64,000 bases of DNA from CAMLQK01 sp035690865 (GCA_035690865.1 DASSKE010000004.1:62001-126000); one strand, 5' to 3'. Positions 8,388-17,670 are shown, numbered from the stretch's first letter. Made by a program: numbers and translations. Notes: generated by a model from the sequence alone, not told the origin.

Positions 8388-9260
8388 ATGACTTTGCAGT
8401 ATACAAAAATCGCTGATGGGTTAGGTTTTGGCGATGGCGCGATATCAGGTGCATATCTGGCGGATGGCAGCGTTCAGCAACTCGAAGCGCTCTTGAATAG
8501 TGATGATCTGCTGGTGCCGGTTGTGGCGCCCGCCGGTAAGCCAATGGATGATGGCTGTGGCGACGGCCGCCCGGTGACGGTGGTGCCCGCCACTGGACTA
8601 CGCCAGCGGCCAAAGGTATTTGGCGGCGGTGCATGTATGGCTGTAGCGGCCATGATTGCCACCGGGCAGGCTGCAAGCCAAGCACTCCCCACTCTTTTTG
8701 ATAGAGCCATCCAAACGTTACAAGAAGCTGGCTTGTTCTTTGGCGGTCATACCGATGACGCTGCTGAAGCTCCCATGAGCGGTTGCGGCGCTATTGACCA
8801 AGCCCCACATATAATTGCAGCCTGCGTTGCCTACCGCCAGCAGATCACCCACTCGCTCGAGGCCTTAGGGGTGGACCTTACTGACATCGACGATGTATTT
8901 ACTGCCTTTGAGAAGTATCTTAAGGCCCTAACGCAAACAGAAGAGGCTTACAGTGGTCGCCAGATAATTGACATGCTCCGCCAACGAGGGGCTGAAGTTC
9001 GTCAACTTACCGGCAGGCACGCAGAGGGCTGTATTATCCTTAACACTGTCGCTGATATGGCCGTTAACCAGTCGGCTGTTCGCACTATGGACGAACAGGG
9101 CGTGCAGGCATTTACGGTGGATGTTTGGCGGCTCGACGTGTTGGCATCAGCCTTTGCTGATACGCACAAGGCATTGCTTGGCGAACTTATTTACACTCTA
9201 GGCACGGCAGCTGTTCTTACCAAGGGCGACCTTCCTGTATATGTAGTGTCTGCAGCGTAA
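8388..9260 (+). CDS. Cadmium-carbonic-anhydrase-like protein
   Basis: This 290-residue protein has the CDCA-type signature: DDGCGDGRP (C57), a glycine-rich FGGGACMA segment, GGHTDDAAEAP (H121) and SGCGAIDQAP (C133). In diatom CDCA the metal is bound by Cys, His and Cys with a comparable order. The likely reaction is reversible CO2 hydration in the cytoplasm. No signal peptide is seen. The C-terminal half (from about residue 140) contains further helices and a second His region near TGRHAEGC. Activity and metal are inferred from motifs, not shown. Confidence 0.65.
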   Translation: MTLQYTKIADGLGFGDGAISGAYLADGSVQQLEALLNSDDLLVPVVAPAGKPMDDGCGDGRPVTVVPATGLRQRPKVFGGGACMAVAAMIATGQAASQALPTLFDRAIQTLQEAGLFFGGHTDDAAEAPMSGCGAIDQAPHIIAACVAYRQQITHSLEALGVDLTDIDDVFTAFEKYLKALTQTEEAYSGRQIIDMLRQRGAEVRQLTGRHAEGCIILNTVADMAVNQSAVRTMDEQGVQAFTVDVWRLDVLASAFADTHKALLGELIYTLGTAAVLTKGDLPVYVVSAA

Positions 9261-9338
9261 CCGCAGCACAATGTGAGACTTTACAACAGTTGCAACATAC
9301 AGTACATTAAAGGTAATAAGTAAATATACGGAGGGTAT

Positions 9339-9992
9339 ATGTTCGGAAGAAAAAAAATCGCCATGGTTGTGGCGGAGTTTTTGGGGACCGGCGTTCTTAC
9401 ACTTGTCGTTTTGGGCGTAAGTAAGTCAACAATTGGTATTCCATACTTTATCGCTATCGCAGCTGGTTTGGCTGTAGCTGCTATGACGCTCGCTTTAGGA
9501 AGTGTGTCAGGTGCACACCTTAACCCAGCTATCACACTTGGTCTTTGGACTACTCGTAAGGTAAAAACGCTACCTACTATTGTGTACATTGCCGCACAGC
9601 TTCTGGGCGCTTTTGCTGCCTACTGGTTGTACACGTACTTTATCGGCCAAACCTGGGCAAACACCTCGGGTGCCTTCCAGGGCCGTGTATTGGCCGGTGA
9701 AGTTGCCGGTACCTTTATCTTTAGTATGGCGTGGGCTGCCGCAGCTTACCAAAAGCTTTCTATCGGCCAGGCTGCTGCTGTTATCGGTATGGGGCTAACA
9801 TTGGGTATTATCGCTGTAGCTGCTGCTTCTGGCGGTCTATTGAACCCAGCACTAGCGCTCGGTACCCGCATGTGGGTTTGGAGCACATACGTGCTTGGCC
9901 CAGTTCTTGGTGCGGTTATTGGCTTTAACCTCTATGCCCTGCTTTTTGCACCGGCATCCGGGCTACTCGAAGGCAGTAAAAAGAAGAAATAG
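9339..9992 (+). CDS. Aquaporin (MIP family)
   Basis: This 217-residue integral membrane protein has two NPA boxes: HLNPAIT in the first half and LLNPALA in the second, each on a re-entrant loop. Six membrane helices are evident, with the internal repeat typical of the family. The tail is basic (GSKKKK), consistent with a cytosolic end. The residue after the second NPA is Leu and not the Arg (NPAR) of most water channels. The selectivity filter is therefore atypical and the transported solute is uncertain (water, glycerol or another small solute). GGAGG sits four bases before the ATG. A rho-independent terminator follows. Confidence 0.93.
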   Translation: MFGRKKIAMVVAEFLGTGVLTLVVLGVSKSTIGIPYFIAIAAGLAVAAMTLALGSVSGAHLNPAITLGLWTTRKVKTLPTIVYIAAQLLGAFAAYWLYTYFIGQTWANTSGAFQGRVLAGEVAGTFIFSMAWAAAAYQKLSIGQAAAVIGMGLTLGIIAVAAASGGLLNPALALGTRMWVWSTYVLGPVLGAVIGFNLYALLFAPASGLLEGSKKKK

Positions 9993-10013
9993 TCAACAAT
10001 GTAGAAAAAACGA

Positions 10014-10050
10014 AGGACCCCGATCAGCATTCCTGCAGCGGGGTCTTTTT
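10014..10050 (+). terminator. Rho-independent terminator after the aquaporin gene
   Basis: GACCCCG (10016-10022) pairs with CGGGGTC (10039-10045), followed directly by TTTTT. It ends the aquaporin transcript just before the next small gene. Confidence 0.85.
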
Positions 10051-10071
10051 GTTACCCCAAAGGTGAATAGA

Positions 10072-10572
10072 ATGGACGATGCAGAATTTAGGAACGTAAT
10101 GGAGGGGGCGGGCTTTATGGAATCAGGACCGACCGACGACCCGCACGCGCGTGCCACAGGTTATCTTTCGAACTTTATCCTAGCGTGTATCAAAGACGAC
10201 CTTGAGCAGCAGCGCGATGTGTACAACGAGATAATTGACGCCACTATGGGGGATAATGAGGTTGCCTATCAAGCGGTAGAGCTTTTTAGCGAGAGCACTA
10301 TTAATAAGGCGCGCATTGTTGCAGCGGTAGTTATTAAGTATCGGCTATTGCAGGCGCCTACTATGGAGACATGGGATATGTATCGCCAAACCTTGATGAT
10401 GCTTACCGAGGACTACGATCCTAATGTAGCTCTAAAAGCGGCTCAAGCTCGCCAGCAGTGGCGCAAGGCGGCTCTTGAGACGGCTACAAGCTCAGCTGAT
10501 CGGGAGCAGATTCTTGTAGCAGGAACGCTTCAAACGCCGTCATTCCTGCCAGACTGGGTGCAAACGCGCTGA
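10072..10572 (+). CDS. Unrecognised 166-aa helical protein
   Basis: I do not recognise this protein. The start at 10072 is chosen over an upstream in-frame extension because AAAGGTG lies just before this ATG and the extension would run through the aquaporin gene and its terminator. It is polar and helical (for example YLSNFILACIKDDLEQQRDV, then repeated Ala/Glu/Arg stretches), with no signal peptide or membrane segment. Its last 89 bases overlap the 3' end of the opposing helicase gene, so each gene's end is coding on both strands. That restricts its C-terminal sequence (TLQTPSFLPDWVQTR). Confidence 0.65.
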   Translation: MDDAEFRNVMEGAGFMESGPTDDPHARATGYLSNFILACIKDDLEQQRDVYNEIIDATMGDNEVAYQAVELFSESTINKARIVAAVVIKYRLLQAPTMETWDMYRQTLMMLTEDYDPNVALKAAQARQQWRKAALETATSSADREQILVAGTLQTPSFLPDWVQTR

Positions 10573-13500
10573 TATCAGGCAGATCGAGGGCCTGTATGCG
10601 TCGCCACATACATTGTACGAGCTGGTGAATCGTACGCTCGGTATCGGCGTCAAATGTAAGATGCAGTTCATGAATGGCGCCTTCGTCGTCAGGCACAATA
10701 AACTCCAGATAGGCGTCGGTTACCCGGTAATCTTTAAAGCGGCTTGAGCGCTCAACAAGCGTTTTATACAGATATAGTTGCTGGCGGTATTTGTGCAGTT
10801 GGCTGGTGGCCGCCCAACGTTGGTGACTGTGGCCGGTCTTATAATCTACAATCGTGATAGTTCGTTCTTGTTTGTTGATGATAAGCTTGTCGATTTTACC
10901 CGTAAGATGGGCCTCACCAATAAATATGCCGTCATTTCTAAAGTCGGACTCACAGAGGTCGTCGGCGTGAATAGTGTGCGCTCTTTGCTGCAAATACGCT
11001 CGCAAGCTGTGTTTGCCTTTGTCGATGAGCTGCATAGTATCGCGACGACTGAGACGCTTTAAGAGCATTTGCCGCTCAAAAAATGCCAGGACTGCTTCTT
11101 CGGAGGGGATGCTTCCCTCTTTTTTGTTCTGAACATGTATCCATTCCATAGTTTCGTGCATGGCATTTCCGAACTGCCCTTCTTTGGTGGGACTTTGCGG
11201 GAATCGCAGAATCGTCTGTAAAAAGAATTGCTGCGGCCCGCCGTGCTCAATGTCTATAAAAGCATTGAGATGTGTCGGGCTGAGCTGATAGGTGCTGAGC
11301 CGATTGTGCAAAAGATCTTTGGCTTGCGGGAGTTGTGATGAGGCAATGTGGCGCTGTTGCCAAAAAGCCTCTAAACTGGTTTCTTCGGCGGCGGCTATTG
11401 GCCCCTCTTCGGCTGGCAAGACCACTTGGGTGGCTGGTGGCAAGAGCGGACTCAGGACCTGTCCGTCTTGATCGACTTCGTTAAGATACTGCAGACGCGT
11501 GGTATGCTTGCCGGCATAGGTGGATTGGTAGCTTACCAGGTACAATTTGGTTTTGGCTCGCGTGAGCGCCACATAAAACAAACGGAGGCGTTCATCATTG
11601 GTGGCGCCAGCGTAACGGATGTGTGCAAGGTTTGGCGGTAGTGGCAAGCGGCTACTCTGACTGGCGGTGCGCCCGCCCCAGGCTTCGTCAGTAGTAGCCA
11701 GCACAAACACGGCATCAAACTCCATGCCTTTTGCTTTGTAAGCAGTCATAAGTTGCACGGCATCATCGCCATTTTGGTACGGGCTGGTATTTTGGATTTT
11801 AATATTCGCGGCACGGTGCGCTTCTACAAAAGCAATAAAATCAGATAGATGCAACGTGTCAGCCGTTTCAGGAATATGGTGCCGCAACCGCGTACGCAGA
11901 ACGGTCAGGTTACTCAATGTGTTCCAAAAACTGCCCAGCGAAGCGACGGGGCTTTTGGACTGTTCAAAATAGTAGGCCCTAAGCGGACAGCGGTAAGGCT
12001 CCTGGCCAGGCTCCTGCAGATCGAGTGGCGTCGTGCCAATAAGGTAGTCCAGCACGGTTTCCATTGTCTCAGTTTTGGCCAGCATGCTGAGGCGCATAAA
12101 AAACAATGCAATCGGCCGCAGCTGCTCGTGTTCAAGTAGAATATCGCTCCACTCTGTGCGTTGGCTACTTGCCTGCCAGCTGACTTTCCAGATGAGTGAG
12201 GTAGGTAACTGCCAAAACGGAAAGCTCAGTACCTCGCTCCATAATTGGTTGCTCCCGGGGTCTTTGGCGGCCAACCGCAGGCAAAGCGAACTCATGGTAA
12301 TCAGCTGGGCCACGGCCGGATCGTCGAGTACATTCTCGCGTTTGTCGTAATGTACAGCAATGCCGGCTTGCTGTAGATACGGTACGAGCGGCTCCAGATA
12401 TTTGTGCTGTGGTGCCAACACGGCAATCTCGTGCGCCGGCGTTCCAGCAGCGATAAGTGTCGTAATTTGGTGCGCAGTCCAGGCATAATGGCCCATGTCG
12501 CTTTGCGCATGGTGTCGCTCAATGGTGGCAGTGGCGGGCAATTTTTTATTGCATGCCTCCAGCGTTTTTTCTATTTGTGGAAAATGGTGGTGGAGTCGTT
12601 CTTCGATTTGCTCGGCAATGCCCCGCGCAGTGTGGAGTACATCGGCGTGCGAGCGATAGTTTTTGGTAAGCGCCACCGGCAGCACATCGCGATATAGCTT
12701 TTGGAACTTGAGCATATGTGAGTAATCAGCACCTTGAAAAGCGTAAATGGCTTGGTCGTCATCGCCTACGGCAAGCACGTTGGGGCGCCCTTCGAGTATG
12801 GGGTTGTCGGTAAGCAGCTCAACGAGCCGCAGCTGAGCACCGTTGGTGTCCTGGAATTCATCGAGCAGAATATACTGATATTGTTCTTGCAAGGTAAAGC
12901 GCAGGTCATCGTTTTGCTGCAGGGCGGTAATGGCTCGCAGAATCATGTCGTCGTAGTCAAACAGCTGTCGTTGCTCTAGGCTTTGCAAATACGACTCATA
13001 TATGTCTGCGCAGGCTAGCAAGCGCTGGTTTGTCCGCACGCCATCGAGCGTAAATGTGCCGCTCGTATCTTTAACGAGCCAGGTGTTTTTCCATTTGGTG
13101 AGCGGCGTGGTTTTGCCGGTTTCTTCTACCTGGCTTAGTGCTTCGTTAAGCTGCGTATGTGCCATGACAATCAGCGGTGTGATCTCCTGGGAGTCACCCT
13201 GCTTGGTAAGCGAGCGTAAATCATGAGCCAGCGCCTCAAAGAGGGGGACACTTTTGGCGCCCATGCGCGTAAAATTGCCAAGATGCTCGGCAATAAGAGG
13301 TTTTACGGCTTCTATGCTGGCCAGGTTGAGGTGAGCTATGCGCCGTACATCGTCAGGAGTGAGCAAGGCGCGCTTAGCGTCGCTAATAAAGGTGATGACA
13401 TCGCGCAAGTAACTGTCGGCAAACTTGAGCGGATTACCATAGGGCAAGTCACCAATGATGTTGCGAAGCGTTGCGTCTATACCCAGGTCGTCAATGGGCT

Positions 13501-13840
13501 GGAGATCACCGCCTTGTCCGGCAAAATAGTCCGGAAAGCGCTTAATAAGATCGCTACCAAAAGCGTGATAGGTGCTGATGGTAATTTTGTAGGCCGCCTG
13601 CCCGATCATATTGCTGAGGCGCTGGCGCATATTCTGTGCCGCAGAGTCGGTAAAAGTAAGACACAGAATATTTTCTGGCAACGTGTCGGTAGTGCTCAAA
13701 ATATAGGCGATGCGTGTGCTGAGCAGCTGTGTTTTGCCCGTTCCTGGCCCGGCAATAACCAGTACAGGACCATCAATAGCCGTTACGGCCTGCCGCTGCG
13801 CATCATTTAAACTAGCAAGTGCCGATTCGTACGTTCCCAT
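10484..13840 (-). CDS. UvrD/PcrA-type helicase with C-terminal PD-(D/E)XK nuclease
   Basis: This 1118-residue protein is a superfamily 1 DNA helicase fused to a RecB-type nuclease. The Q motif region is LNDAQRQAV, Walker A is AGPGTGKT (30-37), motif II is LDEFQDT (326-332) and motif III is DDQAIYAFQG (361-370). NYRS follows as motif IV, and LTRAKTKLYL marks motif VI. The nuclease core is GKIDKL followed by IVDYKTG near residue 1000. The architecture resembles AddA/AdnB-like subunits that process double-strand breaks. No partner subunit is in the window. TATACT ends seven bases before the ATG with no Shine-Dalgarno, suggesting a leaderless transcript. Confidence 0.92.
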   Translation of the reverse strand: MGTYESALASLNDAQRQAVTAIDGPVLVIAGPGTGKTQLLSTRIAYILSTTDTLPENILCLTFTDSAAQNMRQRLSNMIGQAAYKITISTYHAFGSDLIKRFPDYFAGQGGDLQPIDDLGIDATLRNIIGDLPYGNPLKFADSYLRDVITFISDAKRALLTPDDVRRIAHLNLASIEAVKPLIAEHLGNFTRMGAKSVPLFEALAHDLRSLTKQGDSQEITPLIVMAHTQLNEALSQVEETGKTTPLTKWKNTWLVKDTSGTFTLDGVRTNQRLLACADIYESYLQSLEQRQLFDYDDMILRAITALQQNDDLRFTLQEQYQYILLDEFQDTNGAQLRLVELLTDNPILEGRPNVLAVGDDDQAIYAFQGADYSHMLKFQKLYRDVLPVALTKNYRSHADVLHTARGIAEQIEERLHHHFPQIEKTLEACNKKLPATATIERHHAQSDMGHYAWTAHQITTLIAAGTPAHEIAVLAPQHKYLEPLVPYLQQAGIAVHYDKRENVLDDPAVAQLITMSSLCLRLAAKDPGSNQLWSEVLSFPFWQLPTSLIWKVSWQASSQRTEWSDILLEHEQLRPIALFFMRLSMLAKTETMETVLDYLIGTTPLDLQEPGQEPYRCPLRAYYFEQSKSPVASLGSFWNTLSNLTVLRTRLRHHIPETADTLHLSDFIAFVEAHRAANIKIQNTSPYQNGDDAVQLMTAYKAKGMEFDAVFVLATTDEAWGGRTASQSSRLPLPPNLAHIRYAGATNDERLRLFYVALTRAKTKLYLVSYQSTYAGKHTTRLQYLNEVDQDGQVLSPLLPPATQVVLPAEEGPIAAAEETSLEAFWQQRHIASSQLPQAKDLLHNRLSTYQLSPTHLNAFIDIEHGGPQQFFLQTILRFPQSPTKEGQFGNAMHETMEWIHVQNKKEGSIPSEEAVLAFFERQMLLKRLSRRDTMQLIDKGKHSLRAYLQQRAHTIHADDLCESDFRNDGIFIGEAHLTGKIDKLIINKQERTITIVDYKTGHSHQRWAATSQLHKYRQQLYLYKTLVERSSRFKDYRVTDAYLEFIVPDDEGAIHELHLTFDADTERTIHQLVQCMWRRIQALDLPDISAFAPSLAGMTAFEAFLLQESAPDQLSL

Positions 13841-13871
13841 TTATTACAGTATAGCACTTGAGGCGACGGTG

Positions 13872-13900
13872 TTGCCAAAAACGCAATAAAGTTGTAAAAT
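13872..13900 (+). promoter_or_regulatory. Promoter placed for a leaderless mRNA
   Basis: TTGCCA (13872-13877), 17 bases, TAAAAT (13895-13900). The ATG of the next gene is at 13910, nine bases on, so transcription should begin at or next to the start codon. No Shine-Dalgarno is present. Confidence 0.6.
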
Positions 13901-13909
13901 ATATACTTT

Positions 13910-14743
13910 ATGAGTACACAACAAGCACAATGGGTGCCAATGTCAGAACTTGGCGCACAGACCCCATCTGTCACCTGGAGACTTAACGAGTATCTCTCGG
14001 AATATACGCCGACTGATAATCTCTTGGTGAACCCAGACCGCCTAAGCCGTTTGGCGATGTGGGGTAGTTTTAAGCCGAATGTTGTGGTAACTGGCGAAGC
14101 GGCTCCGGAGGCGGCTGACGAGAGCGACCGGCCTACCAAAGACCACGATACTCCCTCAGTAAACGGGATTAATGCCGATGGCTCGGCTATTGCCGGCCTG
14201 AGCCTTAACCGCCGCAAACAGCCCGAGCTTGGACGCGCTGCACTTACCGGCCGTATCGATAAAGATGGCGACGTCATTGATCCACAGAGCGATGCACTGA
14301 GCTGTCGCCGCGTAGATTTGGCACTGCACCTTGATGTGCCAGCTATTGAAGCAACACTCACCGAGCAGCGCAGTTTACGCGACCCGGGTGCCTGGGCAGC
14401 GGCGCTCGATACTACCTTGCGCCGGCAAACGGTGGAAGCAACCAAAGAGCATCTTATGGGAGGGGCGATCACCAAGTTCATGCTTGGCGCACCACGCGCG
14501 GGCCTTATGGCATGGGCGCTAGTACTTAGCGAGAAGTTTGATACGCCGCTTGGTTGGCAGTATGCTGCCCTGGAGAGCTTGCCCATCCTTGCTGGCATCG
14601 CCAAAAAGACCAGCGATATGAAGCGCAATGGTTTGCACAGTTCTGATAAGTGTTATTCACTCTTTTGGCCGCAAATTGATCGTATTCCGGCAACGGCGCT
14701 GTTGGCCCGCCTGCCAATGAGCCGCATCGTAAAACCAGCCTAA
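13910..14743 (+). CDS. Unrecognised 277-aa protein
   Basis: I do not recognise this protein. It has no signal peptide. An N-terminal part with NEYLSEYTPTDNLLVNPDRL is followed by a low-complexity acidic linker (about residues 60-90, Glu/Asp/Pro-rich). The C-terminal domain from about residue 95 includes LTGRIDKDGDVIDPQSDALS and ATKEHLMGGAITKFM. It sits alone, divergent from the helicase-nuclease and convergent with NDH-2. The promoter 13872-13900 suggests a leaderless mRNA. Confidence 0.65.
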   Translation: MSTQQAQWVPMSELGAQTPSVTWRLNEYLSEYTPTDNLLVNPDRLSRLAMWGSFKPNVVVTGEAAPEAADESDRPTKDHDTPSVNGINADGSAIAGLSLNRRKQPELGRAALTGRIDKDGDVIDPQSDALSCRRVDLALHLDVPAIEATLTEQRSLRDPGAWAAALDTTLRRQTVEATKEHLMGGAITKFMLGAPRAGLMAWALVLSEKFDTPLGWQYAALESLPILAGIAKKTSDMKRNGLHSSDKCYSLFWPQIDRIPATALLARLPMSRIVKPA

Positions 14744-14747
14744 GTAG

Positions 14748-15932
14748 TTAGTTGTCGCAAGTTTTGCAATCTTCTTCGTGGCCGAACTCGGTCATCCATT
14801 GTTGGCTGGCCTTCCACCAAGGCTGAAAATCGTGAAAGCCGACCCAGTCGGCAGCTTGGCGTAAGAACCAACCCACAACGCCCGAAAAGGTCATTTTGCC
14901 CCACTCCACTGCTGCCCAACCATGGCCTACCGGAATAACGGTAATCGGCTTTTTGGGCTGGTATGCAACTGGCGTGTGGCCAGCATGGCGCTTGGCGATG
15001 TCGTTGGCCACAAACACGGCATCATGGAGTGCTGTTTGAGCCTGGCCACTGAACTGTGTATTAGCATTGTCGCCAATAACATATACATTTTCGCTGCTGC
15101 GCAGGAATTCATCCACATCTACTTTACCGCGTTCGACAATAGTAAAATTGTTGTGCGAAAAGAACGGATTATTGGCAGTGCCTGCCGTCCAAATAACCGT
15201 CTGGCTTTTAATTTCTTTACCGTTAACCATTAAGGCGTCGCTGCTCTGCCCTTCTACTTTTTGGTCAAGACGTAGCTCGACGCCAAGTTTTTGGAGCCGT
15301 TTTTGAACTGCGCTCGAGATATTCTGAGGCGAGTGCGGTAACAGGCGCGGCGCAGCTTCTATGATAGTCACTTTTGGCTGGCGGTCTTCTATGCCGTGGT
15401 TGCGCATAATCTTGGTAAGATATGCGGGCAATGCTCCGGCCAGCTCAATTCCGGTGGGGCCGGCGCCGACAATAATATAATTGAGGTCGGCCTTACGGTC
15501 GTTTTCCATTTGGCCATGCAAGTGGTTTTTGAACTCGCGTATTTGCTCGATAGATTTAATGCCGTACGAGAATTCTTCAAGGCCCTCAATACCAAAATAG
15601 TTTGTAACAACGCCAAGCGCCAAAATGACAATATCATAGCTGTAGGTTTCACCTTCTTCGGTCGTAACAGTGCGCGCCTTTTGGTCTATCTTTTTGGCGG
15701 TGCCCGTGGCTAGCCGCACGCGTTTTTCTGGCAGAATGTTGTGCAGCGGAATGCTTGATTGGGCATACAGCCCCCCTGTTGCGGTATGAAACAGCGTGGG
15801 ATAATATCGAAATGAAGTCCGGTCGGATAGGAGTGTTATTTCAAAGTCTTTGTGTTTGGCCAGCTCCAGCGCTGCTTTGATGCCGCCAAAGCCGCCGCCT
15901 ACAACGAGGATGTGTTTTTTTGATGTGCTCAT
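14748..15932 (-). CDS. ndh: Type II NADH dehydrogenase (NDH-2)
   Basis: This 394-residue flavoprotein passes electrons from NADH to quinone without pumping protons. The FAD Rossmann motif GGGFGG is at residues 12-17 and the NADH motif is IIVGAGPTGIELAGAL in the middle. ENVYVIGDNANT is the C-terminal FAD-contact region. The C-terminus is amphipathic (WGKMTFSGVVGWFLRQAADW) and probably membrane-associated, ending in CKTC. The start at 15932 is preferred to an in-frame start at 15968 because TATAAT (15939-15944 on this strand) ends six bases before it, which also predicts a leaderless mRNA. Confidence 0.92.
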   Translation of the reverse strand: MSTSKKHILVVGGGFGGIKAALELAKHKDFEITLLSDRTSFRYYPTLFHTATGGLYAQSSIPLHNILPEKRVRLATGTAKKIDQKARTVTTEEGETYSYDIVILALGVVTNYFGIEGLEEFSYGIKSIEQIREFKNHLHGQMENDRKADLNYIIVGAGPTGIELAGALPAYLTKIMRNHGIEDRQPKVTIIEAAPRLLPHSPQNISSAVQKRLQKLGVELRLDQKVEGQSSDALMVNGKEIKSQTVIWTAGTANNPFFSHNNFTIVERGKVDVDEFLRSSENVYVIGDNANTQFSGQAQTALHDAVFVANDIAKRHAGHTPVAYQPKKPITVIPVGHGWAAVEWGKMTFSGVVGWFLRQAADWVGFHDFQPWWKASQQWMTEFGHEEDCKTCDN

Positions 15933-15938
15933 GGCCTG

Positions 15939-15968
15939 ATTATAGCGCGGCCTGGGCCTTAGGTGCAA
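15939..15968 (-). promoter_or_regulatory. Promoter of ndh (leaderless)
   Basis: On the minus strand TTGCAC (15963-15968), 18 bases, TATAAT (15939-15944), then six bases to the ATG. This fixes the ndh start. Confidence 0.65.
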
Positions 15969-15985
15969 AGCTCTTGTGCTAAGAC

Positions 15986-16014
15986 TTGTGGGATTATCGC
16001 ATTCCCGTTAAGCT
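15986..16014 (+). promoter_or_regulatory. Candidate promoter of the FAD-linked dehydrogenase
   Basis: TTGTGG (15986-15991), 17 bases, TAAGCT (16009-16014), then six bases to the ATG at 16021. A TATACT directly before the ATG is an alternative -10 but would place the start site inside the gene. Confidence 0.4.
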
Positions 16015-16020
16015 TATACT

Positions 16021-17670
16021 ATGAATGATATTATTGATGCTCTTAAAAAGCGGGGTTTTAAGGGCGATGTGGATACAAGCGATGCGACGCTTGAAACGTA
16101 TAGCCACGACGCCTCAATGTTCGAGATTGTGCCACAGTTGGTTGTGGCGCCCAAAACGGCTGGTGATGTCGAAAAACTTGTTGCAGTTGTTAGCGAGCGC
16201 AAGGCGCAGCAGCATGATTTGTCCCTAACCGCCCGTTCGGCCGGCACTGATATGTCTGGCGGGGCCATTAACGACTCCATTATCGTTGACTTTAAGCGGT
16301 ACTTTACGACAATCAGCAAAGTAACTGCTGACGCTGCTCATGCGCAGCCCGGCGTATTCTACCGCGACTTTGAAAAACAAACTCTCAAGCACAAGGCGCT
16401 CCTGCCGAGTTATCCAGCCAGTCGCGACCTTTGCACCATAGGCGGCATGATTAACAATAACTCCGGCGGCGAAAAATCTTTGGAATTTGGCAAAACCCAA
16501 AATTTTGTAACCGAGCTGAGCGTTGTATTTGCCGACGGCAAAGAGCGGATCGTGAAGCCACTTACTAAAAAGCAGCTGGTGGCCAAAATGGCCCAGAAAG
16601 ATTTTGAGGGCACGGTATATAAAGAGTTGTTTGAGCTGATTGAGGCGCATTACGACCAAATTAAAGCCGCCAAGCCCGCGGTGAGCAAGAACTCAACCGG
16701 CTACAATCTGTGGGATGTGTGGGATCGCCAGACCGGCATTTTTGACCTGACCAAACTTATTGTTGGCGCCCAGGGTACGCTCGGTTTTGTAACTGATATT
16801 CATGTTAATTTAGTGCCCACGCGCCCCTATACTGGCTTGCTGGTGTGCTTTATGAAGGACATTAGCCCGCTGGGTGAAATTATTAATAAAGTGCTGGAGC
16901 ACAAACCCGCTACATTTGAGTCATTTGATGACGCGACCCTTTGGCTTTCTATCCGCTTTATGCCCAGCTTTTTAAAGCTCCTCGGGCCAGCCGGATTTAT
17001 TAAGCTCCTGATTAGCCTGATACCTGATGGGGCGATGTTGCTGAGGGGTGTTCCCAAGCTCATCTTAATGGTGGAATTTAACGGCCAGACGCAGCAAGAA
17101 GTAGACGACAAGATCAATGCCCTACACCGTGACTTGCGGCATTATGGCATGGCCATGGAACGCACTGACACAGCCCAAAAGAGCGAAAAGTTCTGGCTTA
17201 TGCGCCGCTACAGCTTTCAGCTCCTTCGCAGCAAAGTTAAAGATAAGCACACAGCGCCGTTTATTGACGACCTTGTGGTAAATCCACCGCATTTGGTGGA
17301 GTTTTTACCGCGCCTGCGCAAGATTATCAAAAAGTACAGCCTAATGGCGACTATTGCCGGCCATATGGGCGACGGGAACTTTCATATTATTCCTCTTATG
17401 AAGCTCGAAGATAGACGTGACCGCAAAAAGATCTTGCCCGCCATGAAAGAAGTAAACGAGCTGGTGCTGAAATATAAAGGATCGTTGAGCGGCGAGCACA
17501 ACGACGGGCTGGTTCGTGGGCCGTGGCTCGAAGAAATGTATGGCCGCGACGTACTGGTGCTGTTTAAAAAGACCAAGCACATCATGGACCCCAAGGGCAT
17601 TTTTAACCCGCATAAAAAGGCCGATGCCGACTGGGATTATAGCTTTAGCCATATCCGCGAAAGTTTTTAA
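16021..17670 (+). CDS. FAD-linked 2-hydroxyacid dehydrogenase (GlcD / D-lactate dehydrogenase family)
   Basis: This 549-residue protein has an N-terminal FAD-binding-4 (PCMH) domain with RSAGTDMSGGAINDSIIVD near residues 69-87 and a C-terminal FAD-oxidase domain with GHMGDGNFHIIPL and SGEHNDGLVRGPW, which carry the usual His/Asp/Glu substrate residues. Members oxidise D-lactate, glycolate or 2-hydroxyglutarate and pass electrons to quinone or another acceptor. No iron-sulphur domain is fused. It is divergent from NDH-2, consistent with two dehydrogenases feeding one electron sink. Substrate identity cannot be read from the sequence. Confidence 0.85.
   Translation: MNDIIDALKKRGFKGDVDTSDATLETYSHDASMFEIVPQLVVAPKTAGDVEKLVAVVSERKAQQHDLSLTARSAGTDMSGGAINDSIIVDFKRYFTTISKVTADAAHAQPGVFYRDFEKQTLKHKALLPSYPASRDLCTIGGMINNNSGGEKSLEFGKTQNFVTELSVVFADGKERIVKPLTKKQLVAKMAQKDFEGTVYKELFELIEAHYDQIKAAKPAVSKNSTGYNLWDVWDRQTGIFDLTKLIVGAQGTLGFVTDIHVNLVPTRPYTGLLVCFMKDISPLGEIINKVLEHKPATFESFDDATLWLSIRFMPSFLKLLGPAGFIKLLISLIPDGAMLLRGVPKLILMVEFNGQTQQEVDDKINALHRDLRHYGMAMERTDTAQKSEKFWLMRRYSFQLLRSKVKDKHTAPFIDDLVVNPPHLVEFLPRLRKIIKKYSLMATIAGHMGDGNFHIIPLMKLEDRRDRKKILPAMKEVNELVLKYKGSLSGEHNDGLVRGPWLEEMYGRDVLVLFKKTKHIMDPKGIFNPHKKADADWDYSFSHIRESF

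Noticed and set aside
9895..10071. N-terminal extension of the 166-residue gene
   Set aside because: It overlaps the aquaporin and its terminator; the ATG at 10072 has a ribosome site.
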